A DNA stretch of 64,000 nucleotides from Enterococcus alishanensis (GCF_019218635.1 NZ_JAHUZB010000003.1:569729-633728), one strand, 5' to 3'. Positions 28,383-38,667 are shown, counted from the first letter of the stretch. Translations and numbers: made by a program. Notes: generated from the letters alone by a model not told the origin.

Positions 28383-29375
28383 ATGAAGAACAACGTATTT
28401 AAAAAAATCGCTGCTATAATTGTCGGTGTTTTATGGATTGCAGGAGTTTGGACAGGTTATCAGCATTTATATGGAACTGACAATGATTCTAATAATTCCT
28501 CAGGTTCGGCAGGAACCATTACGATTGGTTATCAACGAGGCGACATCTTTAACCTGGCTCAAATCGAAGGCGGTTTAAAAGAACGTTTAAATGAAGCAGG
28601 TTATAAAGTAAAATGGAAACAATTTACAGATGGTTCTGCCTTAATGGAAGCTTTAGTCGCTGGTAGTATTGATTATGGACGGACAGGCAATACCCCACCA
28701 GTCGTTTCACAAAGCACCGGCTCAGATGTTGTTTACGTGACCGCCAGCAGCTCAAAATATGAAGGTAGCGCGATCTTAACACCTGAGGGTAGCACAATTG
28801 CCGCTTTAACAGACTTAGCTGGAAAAAAAGTTGCAGTTTCGAAAGGATCGAGTGCTCACTATTTCTTGATTAAAGCTTTGGAAAGTGTTGACTTAGCCCC
28901 AGAAGACGTAGACATTCAATATTTAGATCCATCTGAAGGACGAATTGCTTTAGAAAATAATCAAGTCGATGCTTGGGTAGTTTGGGATCCTTATACTGCA
29001 GCGGCGCAAGAAGAAATGAATGCGCAGATTTTAACCACTGCTGAAGGTTTCTCTACTGACCGTGATTTTATTTTATCGTCTAAACAATTTGCCTCTGAAA
29101 ATACAGATATCAATCAAATCGTGGTGGAAGAAATGGCTAATTCACTAGATTGGGTCAACAATCATAAAACCGAAATTGCCGAACAGTTAGCTGAAACATT
29201 AAAATTAGATGCTTCTGTTGCTGAGTTAATGGTGAATCGTCGAACCTATGGCATGGATGAAATTTCTGATGAAATTATGAGTGAGCAACAAGATATTGCC
29301 GATACTTTTTATCAATACGGTTTCATTGACAATCAAATTACAGTCACTGATGCCTGGTTGAAAACATCGGATTAA
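28383..29375 (+). CDS. Sulfonate/nitrate-type ABC transporter substrate-binding protein
   Basis: SsuA/TauA-like binding protein of 330 residues. An N-terminal membrane segment (residues 8-26) is not followed by a lipobox Cys, so it is either a membrane anchor or a cleaved signal. The mature fold begins ITIGYQRGDIFNLAQIEG and contains DYGRTGNTPPVV and KVAVSKGSSAHYFL, typical of the aliphatic sulfonate family. It lies between the acyl-CoA ligase and its permease. Confidence 0.88.
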   Translation: MKNNVFKKIAAIIVGVLWIAGVWTGYQHLYGTDNDSNNSSGSAGTITIGYQRGDIFNLAQIEGGLKERLNEAGYKVKWKQFTDGSALMEALVAGSIDYGRTGNTPPVVSQSTGSDVVYVTASSSKYEGSAILTPEGSTIAALTDLAGKKVAVSKGSSAHYFLIKALESVDLAPEDVDIQYLDPSEGRIALENNQVDAWVVWDPYTAAAQEEMNAQILTTAEGFSTDRDFILSSKQFASENTDINQIVVEEMANSLDWVNNHKTEIAEQLAETLKLDASVAELMVNRRTYGMDEISDEIMSEQQDIADTFYQYGFIDNQITVTDAWLKTSD

Positions 29376-29386
29376 GGAGGATTGAG

Positions 29387-30148
29387 ATGAAAAGAAATAG
29401 CGTAGCTTCGCAATTATTACCCTGGCTGATTCCATTAATTATTATTATTCTATGGCAAATCGCATCCAGCTTGACTTGGATTTCATCGAATGTTCTCCCC
29501 GCTCCTTTAGCAGTAGTCTCAGCCGGAGTCGAATTATTTGAGTCTGGCGAATTAATGACTAATTTAACCATCAGTTTATATCGAGCGACCGTTGGTTTTG
29601 TGATTGGTGGCGGAATTGGTTTTATCCTAGGTTTATTGACTGGATTATCAAAAACTTGTCGCTTACTTTTAGATTCAACAATCCAAATGATTCGAAATAT
29701 CCCTCATTTGGCTTTGATTCCATTAGTTATCGCTTGGTTTGGGATTGATGAAGTCTCAAAAATCTTTTTGGTGGCAATTGGTGTAATGTTCCCTGTTTAT
29801 GTAAATACTTTGCATGGCATTATCGGTGTCGATAGTGACTTGATTGAAATGGGTAAAATTTACCAACTTTCAAAATGGCAATTGTATACCAATATTATTT
29901 TTCCTTCCGCCTTACCTTCTATTTTAGTTGGGATTCGATACGCTTTAGGCGTGATGTGGACAACGTTGATTGTGGCCGAAACAATTGCATCTGATTCTGG
30001 GATTGGTTATATGGCGATGAATGCCCGCGAATTTATGCAGATGGACGTGATTGTTTTAAGTATTTTACTTTATGCAATTTTAGGAAAAATATCTGACTTG
30101 ATTGCCAAATATTTTGAGGACATTACGCTTGCTTGGCGTGATCTATAA
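29387..30148 (+). CDS. Sulfonate-type ABC transporter permease
   Basis: Permease of the SsuC/TauC class, 253 residues, about six hydrophobic segments, with the ATPase-contact loop around IEMGKIYQLSKWQLYTNI. AAGGAGG precedes its start. Eleven bases separate it from the ATPase gene. Works with its neighbours as an importer. Confidence 0.92.
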   Translation: MKRNSVASQLLPWLIPLIIIILWQIASSLTWISSNVLPAPLAVVSAGVELFESGELMTNLTISLYRATVGFVIGGGIGFILGLLTGLSKTCRLLLDSTIQMIRNIPHLALIPLVIAWFGIDEVSKIFLVAIGVMFPVYVNTLHGIIGVDSDLIEMGKIYQLSKWQLYTNIIFPSALPSILVGIRYALGVMWTTLIVAETIASDSGIGYMAMNAREFMQMDVIVLSILLYAILGKISDLIAKYFEDITLAWRDL

Positions 30149-30159
30149 GAGGTGAAAAA

Positions 30160-30888
30160 ATGAGCGAAGAAGTATTGAAAATCTCCCACGTCTCAAAAAA
30201 GTTTGGTGAAACTGACGTGTTAGCTGATATCAATTTTACTATTAATAAAGGAGAATTTATTTCAGTAATTGGAAAAAGCGGCTCTGGAAAAAGTACCATT
30301 TTGCGCATTGTCGCTGGCTTAGAAGAAGCCACCGAAGGAACGATGTTGTTAAACGGATCAGAACTACATGGCATCAGCCCTAAAATTCGCATGATGTTTC
30401 AAGATGGCCGCTTGCTTCCATGGAAAAATGTCAGAGATAATTTATTGTTAGGACTTGGTAAGAATCGCAAAGCAGACGCTGATGAGCTGTTAGCTCAAGT
30501 TGGTTTAGCAGATTATGGCGAACGCTACCCCAATCAACTTTCTGGTGGACAAAAACAACGGGTTGCTTTAGCGCGGGCTTTGTTACATAAGCCAACATTA
30601 TTGTTACTTGATGAACCCCTTGGTGCCTTGGATGCTTTTACGCGTCAAGATATGCAAGATTTGATTTCTCAAATTTGCCACTTACATCAAATCACTGCCT
30701 TATTTGTCACTCATGATATTGAAGAAGCGATTTACATGGCAGACCGCGCCATTATTTTAGGTGATGGTGTCATTACTGAGAATATGGCTGTTGATTTGGC
30801 TTATCCGCGAGATAAAACCGATGAAAAGTTGCAAGAACATGTAAAACACTTGATGCAACTATTTTACGGGAATAAAGTATCATCTTAA
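30160..30888 (+). CDS. Sulfonate-type ABC transporter ATPase
   Basis: ATPase of 242 residues with Walker A GKSGSGKST, signature LSGGQKQRVALARAL, Walker B LLLDEPLGALD and the switch His in VTHDIEEA. Closest in pattern to SsuB/TauB. Last gene of the operon; a weak stem (AACGGGA / TCTCGTT) followed by T-rich sequence lies at about 30889-30917. Confidence 0.93.
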   Translation: MSEEVLKISHVSKKFGETDVLADINFTINKGEFISVIGKSGSGKSTILRIVAGLEEATEGTMLLNGSELHGISPKIRMMFQDGRLLPWKNVRDNLLLGLGKNRKADADELLAQVGLADYGERYPNQLSGGQKQRVALARALLHKPTLLLLDEPLGALDAFTRQDMQDLISQICHLHQITALFVTHDIEEAIYMADRAIILGDGVITENMAVDLAYPRDKTDEKLQEHVKHLMQLFYGNKVSS

Positions 30889-31009
30889 AACGGGATTTTT
30901 TTATCTCGTTTTTTATTTACACAAATTTCACAGCAAAAAAATATTCTCTTAACACCTTTTCGTTATGCTATAAGTGTCTTAAGGACAATCCAATTTAGAA
31001 GGTGATGGC

Positions 31010-31207
31010 ATGATCTACGGAAAATTTGTAAATGAATGCAGTGAAATTATCGAAGGAATAATTCTTTATGATTTACCTGAAAAAGATTTGATTATTGCAC
31101 AAGATAAAAAAGGTTATCTGCATATCGTAAAATCTGCATTGTTTGTTTGCTGTCCTAATCGTCAAAAAGCTGATCCTGATGAGATAGTTTCTAACAGTTA
31201 TCAATAA
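31010..31207 (+). CDS. Small protein of 65 residues, unknown function
   Basis: Not recognised. Begins MIYGKFVNECSEIIEGIILY behind GAAGGTG; no signal peptide; soluble, with Cys in SALFVCCPNRQK. Own promoter region and a strong terminator directly after, so probably a real monocistronic gene. Confidence 0.65.
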   Translation: MIYGKFVNECSEIIEGIILYDLPEKDLIIAQDKKGYLHIVKSALFVCCPNRQKADPDEIVSNSYQ

Positions 31208-31211
31208 CAAA

Positions 31212-31240
31212 CTGGTCTGTCTTGAAGACAGGCTTTTTTT
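31212..31240 (+). terminator. Terminator after the 65-residue protein gene
   Basis: Stem GTCTGTCTT / AAGACAGGC followed by seven T. Confidence 0.88.
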
Positions 31241-31293
31241 GTGCTTTTTTTTGGGAAAGTGTTTATACTTTAAAAAAAGAACGGAGTGAGAAA

Positions 31294-32082
31294 ATGGATT
31301 ATCCCTTTATTCAAGGTCAAACGCCTGAAATCTCTCGAAATGGCTGGATAAAAATCATAATAGTGAATATTATTTCTGTATTACTCCTTGCCAATGGTAT
31401 CATTCATGGTATTTTAACGAGTATTTTGAATTGGATTCCTGGTTTTAGTCATGGTGGGCAAAACATGTTGTATCAGCCTTCTTTAGCAAATGTTTTTGCT
31501 GGGATTTTAACTGGTGTAATTTTTTTGTCGATTAATATTTGGGGATTTTCTTCAACAGTGGGCCCTCGATGGAAGGAATTATTTAAGCCTCTAAAGAAAA
31601 ATGATTTTTGGCAAATTTTGAAGTACTTTATTTTGAGTATGGTGGTGGGAATAGTCACTGGTCTAATCGCCAATCGTTTATTCGGACATGAAGTGAATCC
31701 GGCTAATCGCATTCAGGCAAGTCATCCTGGGGCTTGGCTAGTCTTTTTAGAAGGACGAGTGGAAAATTTATTTCAGCTTTTAGGAGAGGAATTTATTGCA
31801 ATCGCCCCTTTTCTAGCCTTGTTACAATTAGGTCGTTTAAAAAAATGGTCTTCGAAATTTAGTTTTTGGTTGGCGTTAATTGTTTCTTCGATTTTATTTG
31901 CTACTTACCACTTGTCTACTTACGGCTACAATTTGGGATACGCGTTAATGGGCTTAACTTTCACCCGAATGGTCTTAACCCTACCCTACGTCAAAACTAA
32001 AAACTTATGGGTTAGTTTTGCAGTTCATTATTTATACGATTTATTTAGTTTCTTACTTAGCTTTTTAGTTGTCGTATCATAA
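31294..32082 (+). CDS. CPBP-family (CAAX-type) membrane protease
   Basis: Membrane protein of 262 residues, start ATG 31294 after GGAGTGAG. Hydrophobic segments throughout, and the three motifs of the Abi/CPBP family: EEFIAIAPF (Glu-Glu), FATYHLSTYG (His) and VHYLYDL (His/Asp). In Lactobacillales such proteins are linked to bacteriocin immunity or peptide processing (family knowledge). No bacteriocin gene is seen next to it. Confidence 0.85.
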   Translation: MDYPFIQGQTPEISRNGWIKIIIVNIISVLLLANGIIHGILTSILNWIPGFSHGGQNMLYQPSLANVFAGILTGVIFLSINIWGFSSTVGPRWKELFKPLKKNDFWQILKYFILSMVVGIVTGLIANRLFGHEVNPANRIQASHPGAWLVFLEGRVENLFQLLGEEFIAIAPFLALLQLGRLKKWSSKFSFWLALIVSSILFATYHLSTYGYNLGYALMGLTFTRMVLTLPYVKTKNLWVSFAVHYLYDLFSFLLSFLVVVS

Positions 32083-32314
32083 GAAATCTTAAGATACCTT
32101 GCGTTATTTTGAAAAACTGGTAATATGAATTTACACGAAAAATATTTTTATGCGACAAACTTAACTTATTTTGATGAAGTTTAATCAAACTGGCGCAACT
32201 TTAGGGTTGCAAGGATGTATTAGAGGTTTGGGAATATATCGTTTAAATGAGAAATAGTTATTTTTTAGTAATAGTAACACCCTCAACTTTAAATTATGAA
32301 TATTGATTAGTTAG

Positions 32315-32345
32315 ATAGCCCTCTTGCATGTTGCAAGAGGGCTAT
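32315..32345. terminator. Bidirectional terminator between the protease gene and deoC
   Basis: Perfect stem ATAGCCCTCTTGCA / TGCAAGAGGGCTAT. It serves deoC on the minus strand. The preceding 230 bp (32083-32314) hold no supported gene. Confidence 0.85.
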
Positions 32346-32353
32346 CGTTCATT

Positions 32354-33019
32354 TTACCGTAATTCTGCAATAATTTTTATTCCAGAGCTGGTACCAATCC
32401 GTTCTGCGCCTGCTTCAATCATATTTAACGCAGTTGCTAAATCGCGAATGCCTCCGGCTGCTTTCACTTTTACCTTCTCACCAACGACTTCCTTCATTAA
32501 TTTCACATCTTGATAAGTCGCACCTGCCGTGCCAAATCCAGTTGATGTTTTAACAAAATCTGGTTGAATTTCTTTTGCAATCTGACAGACTTGGATCTTT
32601 TCTTCATCAGTTAGATAGCACGTTTCCAGAATAACTTTGCTTAAAATATTGCCATCTCTAGCTACTGAAACAATGGCATTCATTTCTTTACGAATATGAG
32701 CCAAATCGCCATCTTTTAATTTTCCAATATTTATGACATAGTCAATTTCATCAGCGCCGTTTTTTATGGCATCTTCCACTTCAAAAATTTTAGTTTCAAT
32801 CGTCGTCTGACCTAAGGGAAAACCAATCGCAGCACCTACGTGGACTGAACTGTCTTTTAAAAATTCGTGGCATAATGCAACTGGAGCAGAATTAATCGCC
32901 ACCATTTTAAATTGGTATTCTTTTGCTTCATGACATAGTTTTTTAAATTCTTCCTCTTGTGCATCGGCTCTCAATAAGGTGTGGTCAATCATATTTGCTA
33001 AGTCTTTGGCTGTGATCAT
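32354..33019 (-). CDS. deoC: Deoxyribose-phosphate aldolase
   Basis: Class I aldolase cleaving 2-deoxyribose 5-phosphate to glyceraldehyde 3-phosphate and acetaldehyde. Length 221 residues from ATG 33019, which follows GGAGGA. The Schiff-base Lys lies in DFVKTSTGFG and the second Lys in KVKAAGGIRD. Solitary here; other nucleoside catabolism genes are not adjacent. Confidence 0.95.
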   Translation of the reverse strand: MITAKDLANMIDHTLLRADAQEEEFKKLCHEAKEYQFKMVAINSAPVALCHEFLKDSSVHVGAAIGFPLGQTTIETKIFEVEDAIKNGADEIDYVINIGKLKDGDLAHIRKEMNAIVSVARDGNILSKVILETCYLTDEEKIQVCQIAKEIQPDFVKTSTGFGTAGATYQDVKLMKEVVGEKVKVKAAGGIRDLATALNMIEAGAERIGTSSGIKIIAELR

Positions 33020-33093
33020 TAAGATTCCTCCATTTCTTTTACTTTTTATGGTAACACAAGAAACCAACTCAAAATCGAGTTGGCTCAGTTCAT

Positions 33094-34110
33094 TTAAAAA
33101 AACAAGCGGGAGATTCGTTCATCTCGTTTAAAGGCTTTTCTTTGAGGATTGCCTTCAGATCTCCAAATATTTAAGTGATTCATATCATAAATACATGACC
33201 ATACTGTATCTTTTCCTGATTTACGATCATACTGACAAATAAAACCAAAATCGCCTGCTAATAATTTTTGAGCCTTTTCTATCGTCAGTTTTTGATAGTA
33301 CTTTGTTAAATATTGAGACAAGGTTTGATAACGTTCCTCCGCGAACCAGTCATCGTCAAGTTGTACCCGATTATTTTTCATTTCAGACAAATGAAATGCA
33401 TTAGTTGCCGCAAAAAAGCCCACTGTATCTTTTTTTTTGATTGCTACTTCTTCACAGGTAAATTCGACTAACGCAGCTTGTCCTTGTTGATCAGCTAAAA
33501 CTAGTGTGCCATTTGAACAACGGGGAATATCATCAATCAGTTTAATGCCTTCGTCAATCGTCTGACATCTTTCTAAGATCAATCTTACTAGCATACCAAG
33601 ATTGATTCCAGGTTGAATTTTTTTAGGAAAAACAGCCGTCAAGGCAACCGCTAATCCTTTTTGATTCATGCCATCCTCCATTTCAACAAATGCCGTCGTA
33701 TTTCCGGTAAATGAATAATAGGATTCCTCCGTAAATTGATAAATGCAATTCATATAAAGTTTTTCAATTGAAGTTAAGAAATCACTATTGCGTCCTAAAA
33801 TAAAATGCTGTTCATTTTTCACCACAAAACTAGAACAATGATTCGGGTTGACCATAGCATACATCGGAAAAAGGACTTGATAGAGTTGGCTTGCTTTAAT
33901 TTCTTGACCATCCGCAATTCCTTGAATTTCCGCAATAATTTCTGGACAGTATTTCTGATAAAACGGTAAACTTTCAGCAGTAAATTTTTTCATCTCCGTT
34001 GTAATCTGATAAGGGATATGATCCAATAAGTTTTTCCCATTGACTTTGACTAAACTGCCCCATTTTTTACCAATTTGATAATGATTCCCTTTAAATCGTC
34101 CATGATACAT
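33094..34110 (-). CDS. C45/NTN-type amide hydrolase or acyltransferase
   Basis: Protein of 338 residues resembling the acyl-CoA:6-aminopenicillanate acyltransferase (peptidase C45) family. Cys92 in NHCSSFVV would be the nucleophile freed by autoprocessing; the following FILGRNSDF with Arg/Asp and later NGTLVLADQQG and FAATNAFHL match the NTN-hydrolase core. The start is ATG 34110 after GAGGAG. The substrate (amide, acyl-amino acid or bile-salt-like) cannot be predicted. No signal peptide. Confidence 0.8.
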   Translation of the reverse strand: MYHGRFKGNHYQIGKKWGSLVKVNGKNLLDHIPYQITTEMKKFTAESLPFYQKYCPEIIAEIQGIADGQEIKASQLYQVLFPMYAMVNPNHCSSFVVKNEQHFILGRNSDFLTSIEKLYMNCIYQFTEESYYSFTGNTTAFVEMEDGMNQKGLAVALTAVFPKKIQPGINLGMLVRLILERCQTIDEGIKLIDDIPRCSNGTLVLADQQGQAALVEFTCEEVAIKKKDTVGFFAATNAFHLSEMKNNRVQLDDDWFAEERYQTLSQYLTKYYQKLTIEKAQKLLAGDFGFICQYDRKSGKDTVWSCIYDMNHLNIWRSEGNPQRKAFKRDERISRLFF

Positions 34111-34211
34111 ATTTTTGCTCCTCAAATTTATTCGGAGTCGACTTCCTAACTAAAGAGTAAGCCAATAAAAATTTTAATGCAATTGAATAATATGAGAATC
34201 GTTTTCAATTT

Positions 34212-35072
34212 TTATTGGACCTTATTTCTTACACCCATTCCTCGAATTAAAAATTTGGAGGATTCACTTGTTGAACGCCTATCAAAAAAATGATAATTCG
34301 GCTGTTGCCAACGCTCGACCGCTGCAAAATAAATCGGTAATCCAGCTGCATTAAAAAAGCTTTTACCATTTTGCAGTTGAAAATGCAGATGTGGTTCTGA
34401 AGAATTACCCGTATTTCCACACAAAGCAATTAGCTGTTTGCGTTCTACCTTTTCGCCGACTGTCACCAAGATACTCTGTGGTTTTAAATGAGCCACACAC
34501 GAATATTCATTTTCCGCATGTTGGATGACAATATAATTGCCGCGAATATCTTTTATTATTGGATCAGTTTGTCCTTCTCCTAAAATTCTACTATCACGGC
34601 AATCATTTTTTACAGCCACTACCATACCATCGGCAGGCGCTAAAATTTCTTGGTCATAACAAAAATAGTTGTGTTTGTTTTTAAAATTACCAGAATGGCT
34701 GTTGCCTTTTTGATCCATCATTACAAAATCATAGGCGTATCTTTGTGAATTAACAGCCCACGAATGAGAGAATTCTTTCGTTACACCACCATTTAATACT
34801 ACCCACGAATTTTTGAAAGGTAGTGAATATTTCACTTTAGGAATAAAATTATCTTTGTCAGGCCTTGGTTTATTCTTATATTCACAAATAAAAATTCCTA
34901 CTATTTGTCGTAAACTTTGCACCATAATCGGAAGCGCAAATATTAATTCGATTAATCCAAAAAGCCAAAATAACCATAAAAGTTTCCATAGATACCCTTC
35001 AGAAAAAAGGCTCGGTAAGCCTAGAAGACCGAGCCACTTCAATTTCGAACTCATCTGAACGATCTTTCTCAT
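34212..35072 (-). CDS. M23 (LytM-type) metallopeptidase with N-terminal membrane segments
   Basis: Two hydrophobic stretches at about residues 12-50, then a C-terminal peptidase M23 domain. The LytM core is seen as HNYFCYDQEILAPADGMVVAV, YIVIQHAENEYSCVAHL and the zinc site EPHLHF. Likely membrane bound and acting on cell-wall cross-links or small peptides. AGGAGG precedes the second of two ATG codons, chosen here. It lies 14 bp after a gene for a 27-residue membrane peptide. Confidence 0.85.
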   Translation of the reverse strand: MRKIVQMSSKLKWLGLLGLPSLFSEGYLWKLLWLFWLFGLIELIFALPIMVQSLRQIVGIFICEYKNKPRPDKDNFIPKVKYSLPFKNSWVVLNGGVTKEFSHSWAVNSQRYAYDFVMMDQKGNSHSGNFKNKHNYFCYDQEILAPADGMVVAVKNDCRDSRILGEGQTDPIIKDIRGNYIVIQHAENEYSCVAHLKPQSILVTVGEKVERKQLIALCGNTGNSSEPHLHFQLQNGKSFFNAAGLPIYFAAVERWQQPNYHFFDRRSTSESSKFLIRGMGVRNKVQ

Positions 35073-35086
35073 CAATGTCCTCCTGA

Positions 35087-35170
35087 TTACTCTGCTTCGT
35101 CAGTAATAAACCAAGTGCTCAATGCAAAAACCGCAACAGCAATCGCCACTTTAAAAATATTTTTTTTCAT
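35087..35170 (-). CDS. 27-residue single-span membrane peptide
   Basis: Too short for routine gene calls. Reads MKKNIFKVAIAVAVFALSTW and then FITDEAE before the stop: a basic start, one hydrophobic span and an acidic end. AAAGGAC lies at proper spacing before the ATG and the M23 gene begins 14 bp after the stop, so the two form an operon. Function unknown; it could be a partner or substrate of the peptidase. Confidence 0.55.
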   Translation of the reverse strand: MKKNIFKVAIAVAVFALSTWFITDEAE

Positions 35171-35260
35171 ATTATAAAGTCCTTTCACTAAAACTTATCT
35201 ATCTTTCATTATACCAACTAATTTCCCGAAAAGAATTATTTCGATTTTAAACTCAAAAAA

Positions 35261-35287
35261 AAAACAGCAATCATTGATCGCTGTTTT
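35261..35287 (-). terminator. Terminator of the galactitol operon
   Basis: Stem AACAGC / GCTGTT with an AT-rich loop, then a long T run on the minus strand, just after the stop at 35294. Confidence 0.75.
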
Positions 35288-35293
35288 CATCTA

Positions 35294-37294
35294 CTAAATT
35301 TTTACTGGAGTCGCAGTTTTTTTCAATACTTCATTTAATTCTTCAACATTTTGTTTACCCACAGTTTGCAGCCATTCAATTGCAGCATCCGCACCATCTT
35401 TTATGAAGATTGGCACACCATCTGCCCAGGTTGCTCGTCCACAAAGAACACCATTAAAGGTTGAACCTGCTTCTTTGGCAAATACCAAAGTATCTCTAAA
35501 TAATTGCGCTGAAACACCAGCACTTAAAAAGATAAATGGTAAATGAGTCGCTTCAGCTTGCTCTTTAAATAATTGACTAGCTTCAGCTTTTGAATACGCC
35601 ACTTCACCTGTCGCAAAGCCTTCGACATAATTCATATTAACTGGTACTTCGACTTTTAGAACATCAACACCATATTTTTCTGCCGAAAATTCTTTCATCA
35701 TCTCATTAACTTTACGTGGTTTTGCTTTTGCATATTCCAAACTAGCTGGATCTAACCCTTTTGCATCATAAGAAACCAACTCCAAAAAGAAAGGTAACTC
35801 TTCAGCACGACATTCTGAACCTAAACGTTCAATAAATGCCATTTTATGATCATTAATTTCTGGTTGCTCATCAACATCATAATAAAGTAAGAACTTGCAA
35901 GCGTCAGCACCTGCATCTTTTAAGCGGCGAACGGACCAATCGTCTAAAATATCTGGTAATCGGCCAGGAACAGTTGCATCGTAACCAGTTTTTTCGTATG
36001 CTAATAACAAGCCACTTTCTGGGTCTTTTTGCTTGGCGGCAGGAATCCCATATTCCGGATCTAGTAAAATTGAAGATGTGTAGGGTGTTAACTGGCTGGA
36101 CACTAGTTTTTTAAATTCTACAATGTCTTCAGTGGTGGCTTCTCTTATTTTTCCAATCATTTTCTTCATTGCGCCTCGTTGGTCGATTGCTAAGGCAGCG
36201 ATGATCCCATCTTGATTCAAAGTCTTCTTCAGACGTTCTTCTTTACTCAATGACATCTCTCCTCCAATTTCATACATTACTTTTACATCTTCACCATTTT
36301 TTTCAGTCATTTTCTCAAAAGGAATTGCTAGGTCTTCCAGCTGATAAAGTCCTGTGATCAAAGCTTCCGTATTGACTTCATTTGTTGCTAAATAGCGTAA
36401 AGCTGCGCGCCATTCAAATCCAGGAAACGGTGCTGAGTAGGACATCCATGAACCTTTAATCATTAATTCTCTTCGTAAAATGATTTCGAAATCCTCTGGC
36501 TCAAAAGTAACTGGCTTGGTACAAGTACCTACATAAACAACTTTTCCTTCATTTCCAGCATATTTAATCGCTTGGACTTGCGTTAAATGATTGCCGGCTG
36601 TTTCAAAAACAACTTCTGCTAACGGATGGTCTTTAAAATATTCTGCCAAGTCCGTGGTGAGTGAATTAATCAACGTATCTGCGCCAATCTCTTTGGCTTT
36701 CTCCAATTTGTGATCATTGATATCAATCACAATGATTTCTCCTACTCCTCGTGCCCGCAAGGCTAAGACAGTCATCAAACCAATCGTTCCTGCACCCAAA
36801 ACCATCACTCTGGCACCAGCATTAATTTTAACCAGTTCAATTCCGTGAATCGCAACAGTTAATGGTTCGATTGTTGCAGCAATTTTCAAGCTCAAATTAT
36901 CTGGTAAAACCAAACAATTTTTTGCTGGAACTGCTACATATTCTGCCATCGCTCCGGCTTGTCTAGAGCCGATAAAACTATAAAATTTACACAATTGCGG
37001 ATGTCCTGATTGACAATCTTCACATTTCCCACATGGAACTAAGGGGGCGACTGCCACACGATCACCTTTTTTTAAATTTTTAACTTCTGAACCAAGTTCT
37101 TCTATCACACCAGAAAATTCATGACCTAAAACTTGAGGAAACTGATGAACACCACCATCAAAATAACGTGGCAAATCTGAACCACAAATTCCGACATAGG
37201 CTACTTTAATTAAAACTTCCTGTGCTTTTGGTTTTGGTGTCGCCATCTCAGTTAATTCAAATTTGGCAACATCTACCACAGTTAGTGCTTTCAA
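35294..37294 (-). CDS. Fusion of galactitol-1-phosphate dehydrogenase (GatD) and tagatose-1,6-bisphosphate aldolase (LacD)
   Basis: Residues 1-346 are a zinc medium-chain dehydrogenase: catalytic Cys37 and His58-Glu59, structural zinc Cys88/91/94/102, NAD motif GAGTIGLM. It would oxidise galactitol 1-phosphate to tagatose 6-phosphate. Residues 347-666 are a complete class I LacD-type aldolase ([13 protein letters not shown]; likely Schiff-base Lys in LKVEVPV). The junction reads [17 protein letters not shown], and its DNA GGAGGAGAGATG looks like a former ribosome site and ATG (36254-36256), so free LacD may also be made. TTG start behind AGAGGTGA. Confidence 0.92.
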   Translation of the reverse strand: MKALTVVDVAKFELTEMATPKPKAQEVLIKVAYVGICGSDLPRYFDGGVHQFPQVLGHEFSGVIEELGSEVKNLKKGDRVAVAPLVPCGKCEDCQSGHPQLCKFYSFIGSRQAGAMAEYVAVPAKNCLVLPDNLSLKIAATIEPLTVAIHGIELVKINAGARVMVLGAGTIGLMTVLALRARGVGEIIVIDINDHKLEKAKEIGADTLINSLTTDLAEYFKDHPLAEVVFETAGNHLTQVQAIKYAGNEGKVVYVGTCTKPVTFEPEDFEIILRRELMIKGSWMSYSAPFPGFEWRAALRYLATNEVNTEALITGLYQLEDLAIPFEKMTEKNGEDVKVMYEIGGEMSLSKEERLKKTLNQDGIIAALAIDQRGAMKKMIGKIREATTEDIVEFKKLVSSQLTPYTSSILLDPEYGIPAAKQKDPESGLLLAYEKTGYDATVPGRLPDILDDWSVRRLKDAGADACKFLLYYDVDEQPEINDHKMAFIERLGSECRAEELPFFLELVSYDAKGLDPASLEYAKAKPRKVNEMMKEFSAEKYGVDVLKVEVPVNMNYVEGFATGEVAYSKAEASQLFKEQAEATHLPFIFLSAGVSAQLFRDTLVFAKEAGSTFNGVLCGRATWADGVPIFIKDGADAAIEWLQTVGKQNVEELNEVLKKTATPVKI

Positions 37295-37305
37295 ATAATC
37301 ACCTC

Positions 37306-38646
37306 TTAAAATTCTTCTACGTATAATGTGCCTCTTTTATATTTGATGTAGCTATAGGCAAAACATGCCACATAGATCACTAAAATTACGAAAAATCCAA
37401 TACCCATTTCTACAGTAACGCCTTTTGTTAATAAATAAGTCAAAGGTGAACCAGCCTGATCTAATGAAGAAATTTTTTCTCCTGGATTTGTTAAACCAAC
37501 TGATTGACCTAATTGTTGTTGCAAAGTTGCCATTTGATTAGCTATCCAAATCGTCATAGTCATAATTGCAGTCCCTGAGAATAACGTCCGGAAAACATTT
37601 CCTTTATGAACACCCACCGCAATGGCTACGAAGAAACCGATTGTCGCTAAATCACCAAAAGGTAAAATTTGATTACCGGGTAATAAAACTGCGATTAATA
37701 ATGATAATGGCACAAATAACATTGAGCTTGCTACTACAGCTGAATCACCTAGCATCAACGCACAATCCAAACCAATTCTAAAGTCAGCACCAGAAAAATG
37801 TTTTTCTAATAATTTACGAGCTGCTTCTGATATAGGAATTAAACCTTCCATAATCAATTTCACGACCATCGGCATCAAGACCATCACCCCAGCCATTTGA
37901 ACGGCTAAAGTTAAGGAATCACCAATCGGATATTGTGCCAATATTCCGATAATAAAACCTAAAACAGCTCCGATAATAGTTGGTTGACCAAAAACGCCAA
38001 GTTTTTCTTCAATTTTCTCTGGTGTTAAAGTTATTTTGTTTAAACCAGGTATTTTTTCGATTAAATCATCGATTGGAACTGCCAAAACACCCATATAAGC
38101 CGAAGATCCATGAGGCATTGCGATGCCTTCTAAACCAAAATACTCATCTGTCACTGGTGTAAAGATATCTCCCAATTTAAAAGCAATCGCCGCGTGAATC
38201 ACAATACCCACAATCGCCCAAACAAAACTGCCGGTTGCTACTTGCATAATTGCACCAGTAAAAGCAAAATGCCAAATGTTCCAAATATCTACGTTAACCA
38301 CTTTCGTCATTTTTGTTACCAGCATAATAATATTCACTATAATTGCGACTGGAATAGCAATTAAGCCAACATCTGATGCCCAAGCCATCGGTGCTGTGCC
38401 TGGCCAGCCTAAATCAATCACATTCAAACCTAGATTATAGTTTTCCGCCATCGCTTTAGCTGCATCACCTAGATTTGTCGTCATTAAACTAATCACCAAG
38501 TTGATACCGACGAAACCAATCCCGACAGTTAATCCAGAACGTAATGACTTACCGATTCCTTCTCGTAATAGCAGACCGATGATGAAAATAATCATCGGCA
38601 GCATTACTGTAGGACCTAAATCAACAATGTACTTTATTACTCCCAC
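37306..38646 (-). CDS. gatC: Galactitol-type PTS permease EIIC
   Basis: Membrane channel component that brings galactitol (or a similar polyol) in as its phosphate. About ten hydrophobic segments, 446 residues, family motifs [11 protein letters not shown] and [13 protein letters not shown]. Start taken as GTG 38646, 8 nt after AGAGGGG; an earlier GTG nine bases upstream is too close to that site. Twelve bases precede the GatD-LacD fusion. Confidence 0.9.
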   Translation of the reverse strand: MGVIKYIVDLGPTVMLPMIIFIIGLLLREGIGKSLRSGLTVGIGFVGINLVISLMTTNLGDAAKAMAENYNLGLNVIDLGWPGTAPMAWASDVGLIAIPVAIIVNIIMLVTKMTKVVNVDIWNIWHFAFTGAIMQVATGSFVWAIVGIVIHAAIAFKLGDIFTPVTDEYFGLEGIAMPHGSSAYMGVLAVPIDDLIEKIPGLNKITLTPEKIEEKLGVFGQPTIIGAVLGFIIGILAQYPIGDSLTLAVQMAGVMVLMPMVVKLIMEGLIPISEAARKLLEKHFSGADFRIGLDCALMLGDSAVVASSMLFVPLSLLIAVLLPGNQILPFGDLATIGFFVAIAVGVHKGNVFRTLFSGTAIMTMTIWIANQMATLQQQLGQSVGLTNPGEKISSLDQAGSPLTYLLTKGVTVEMGIGFFVILVIYVACFAYSYIKYKRGTLYVEEF

Positions 38647-38667
38647 AAAAAACACCCCTCTTTCTGT

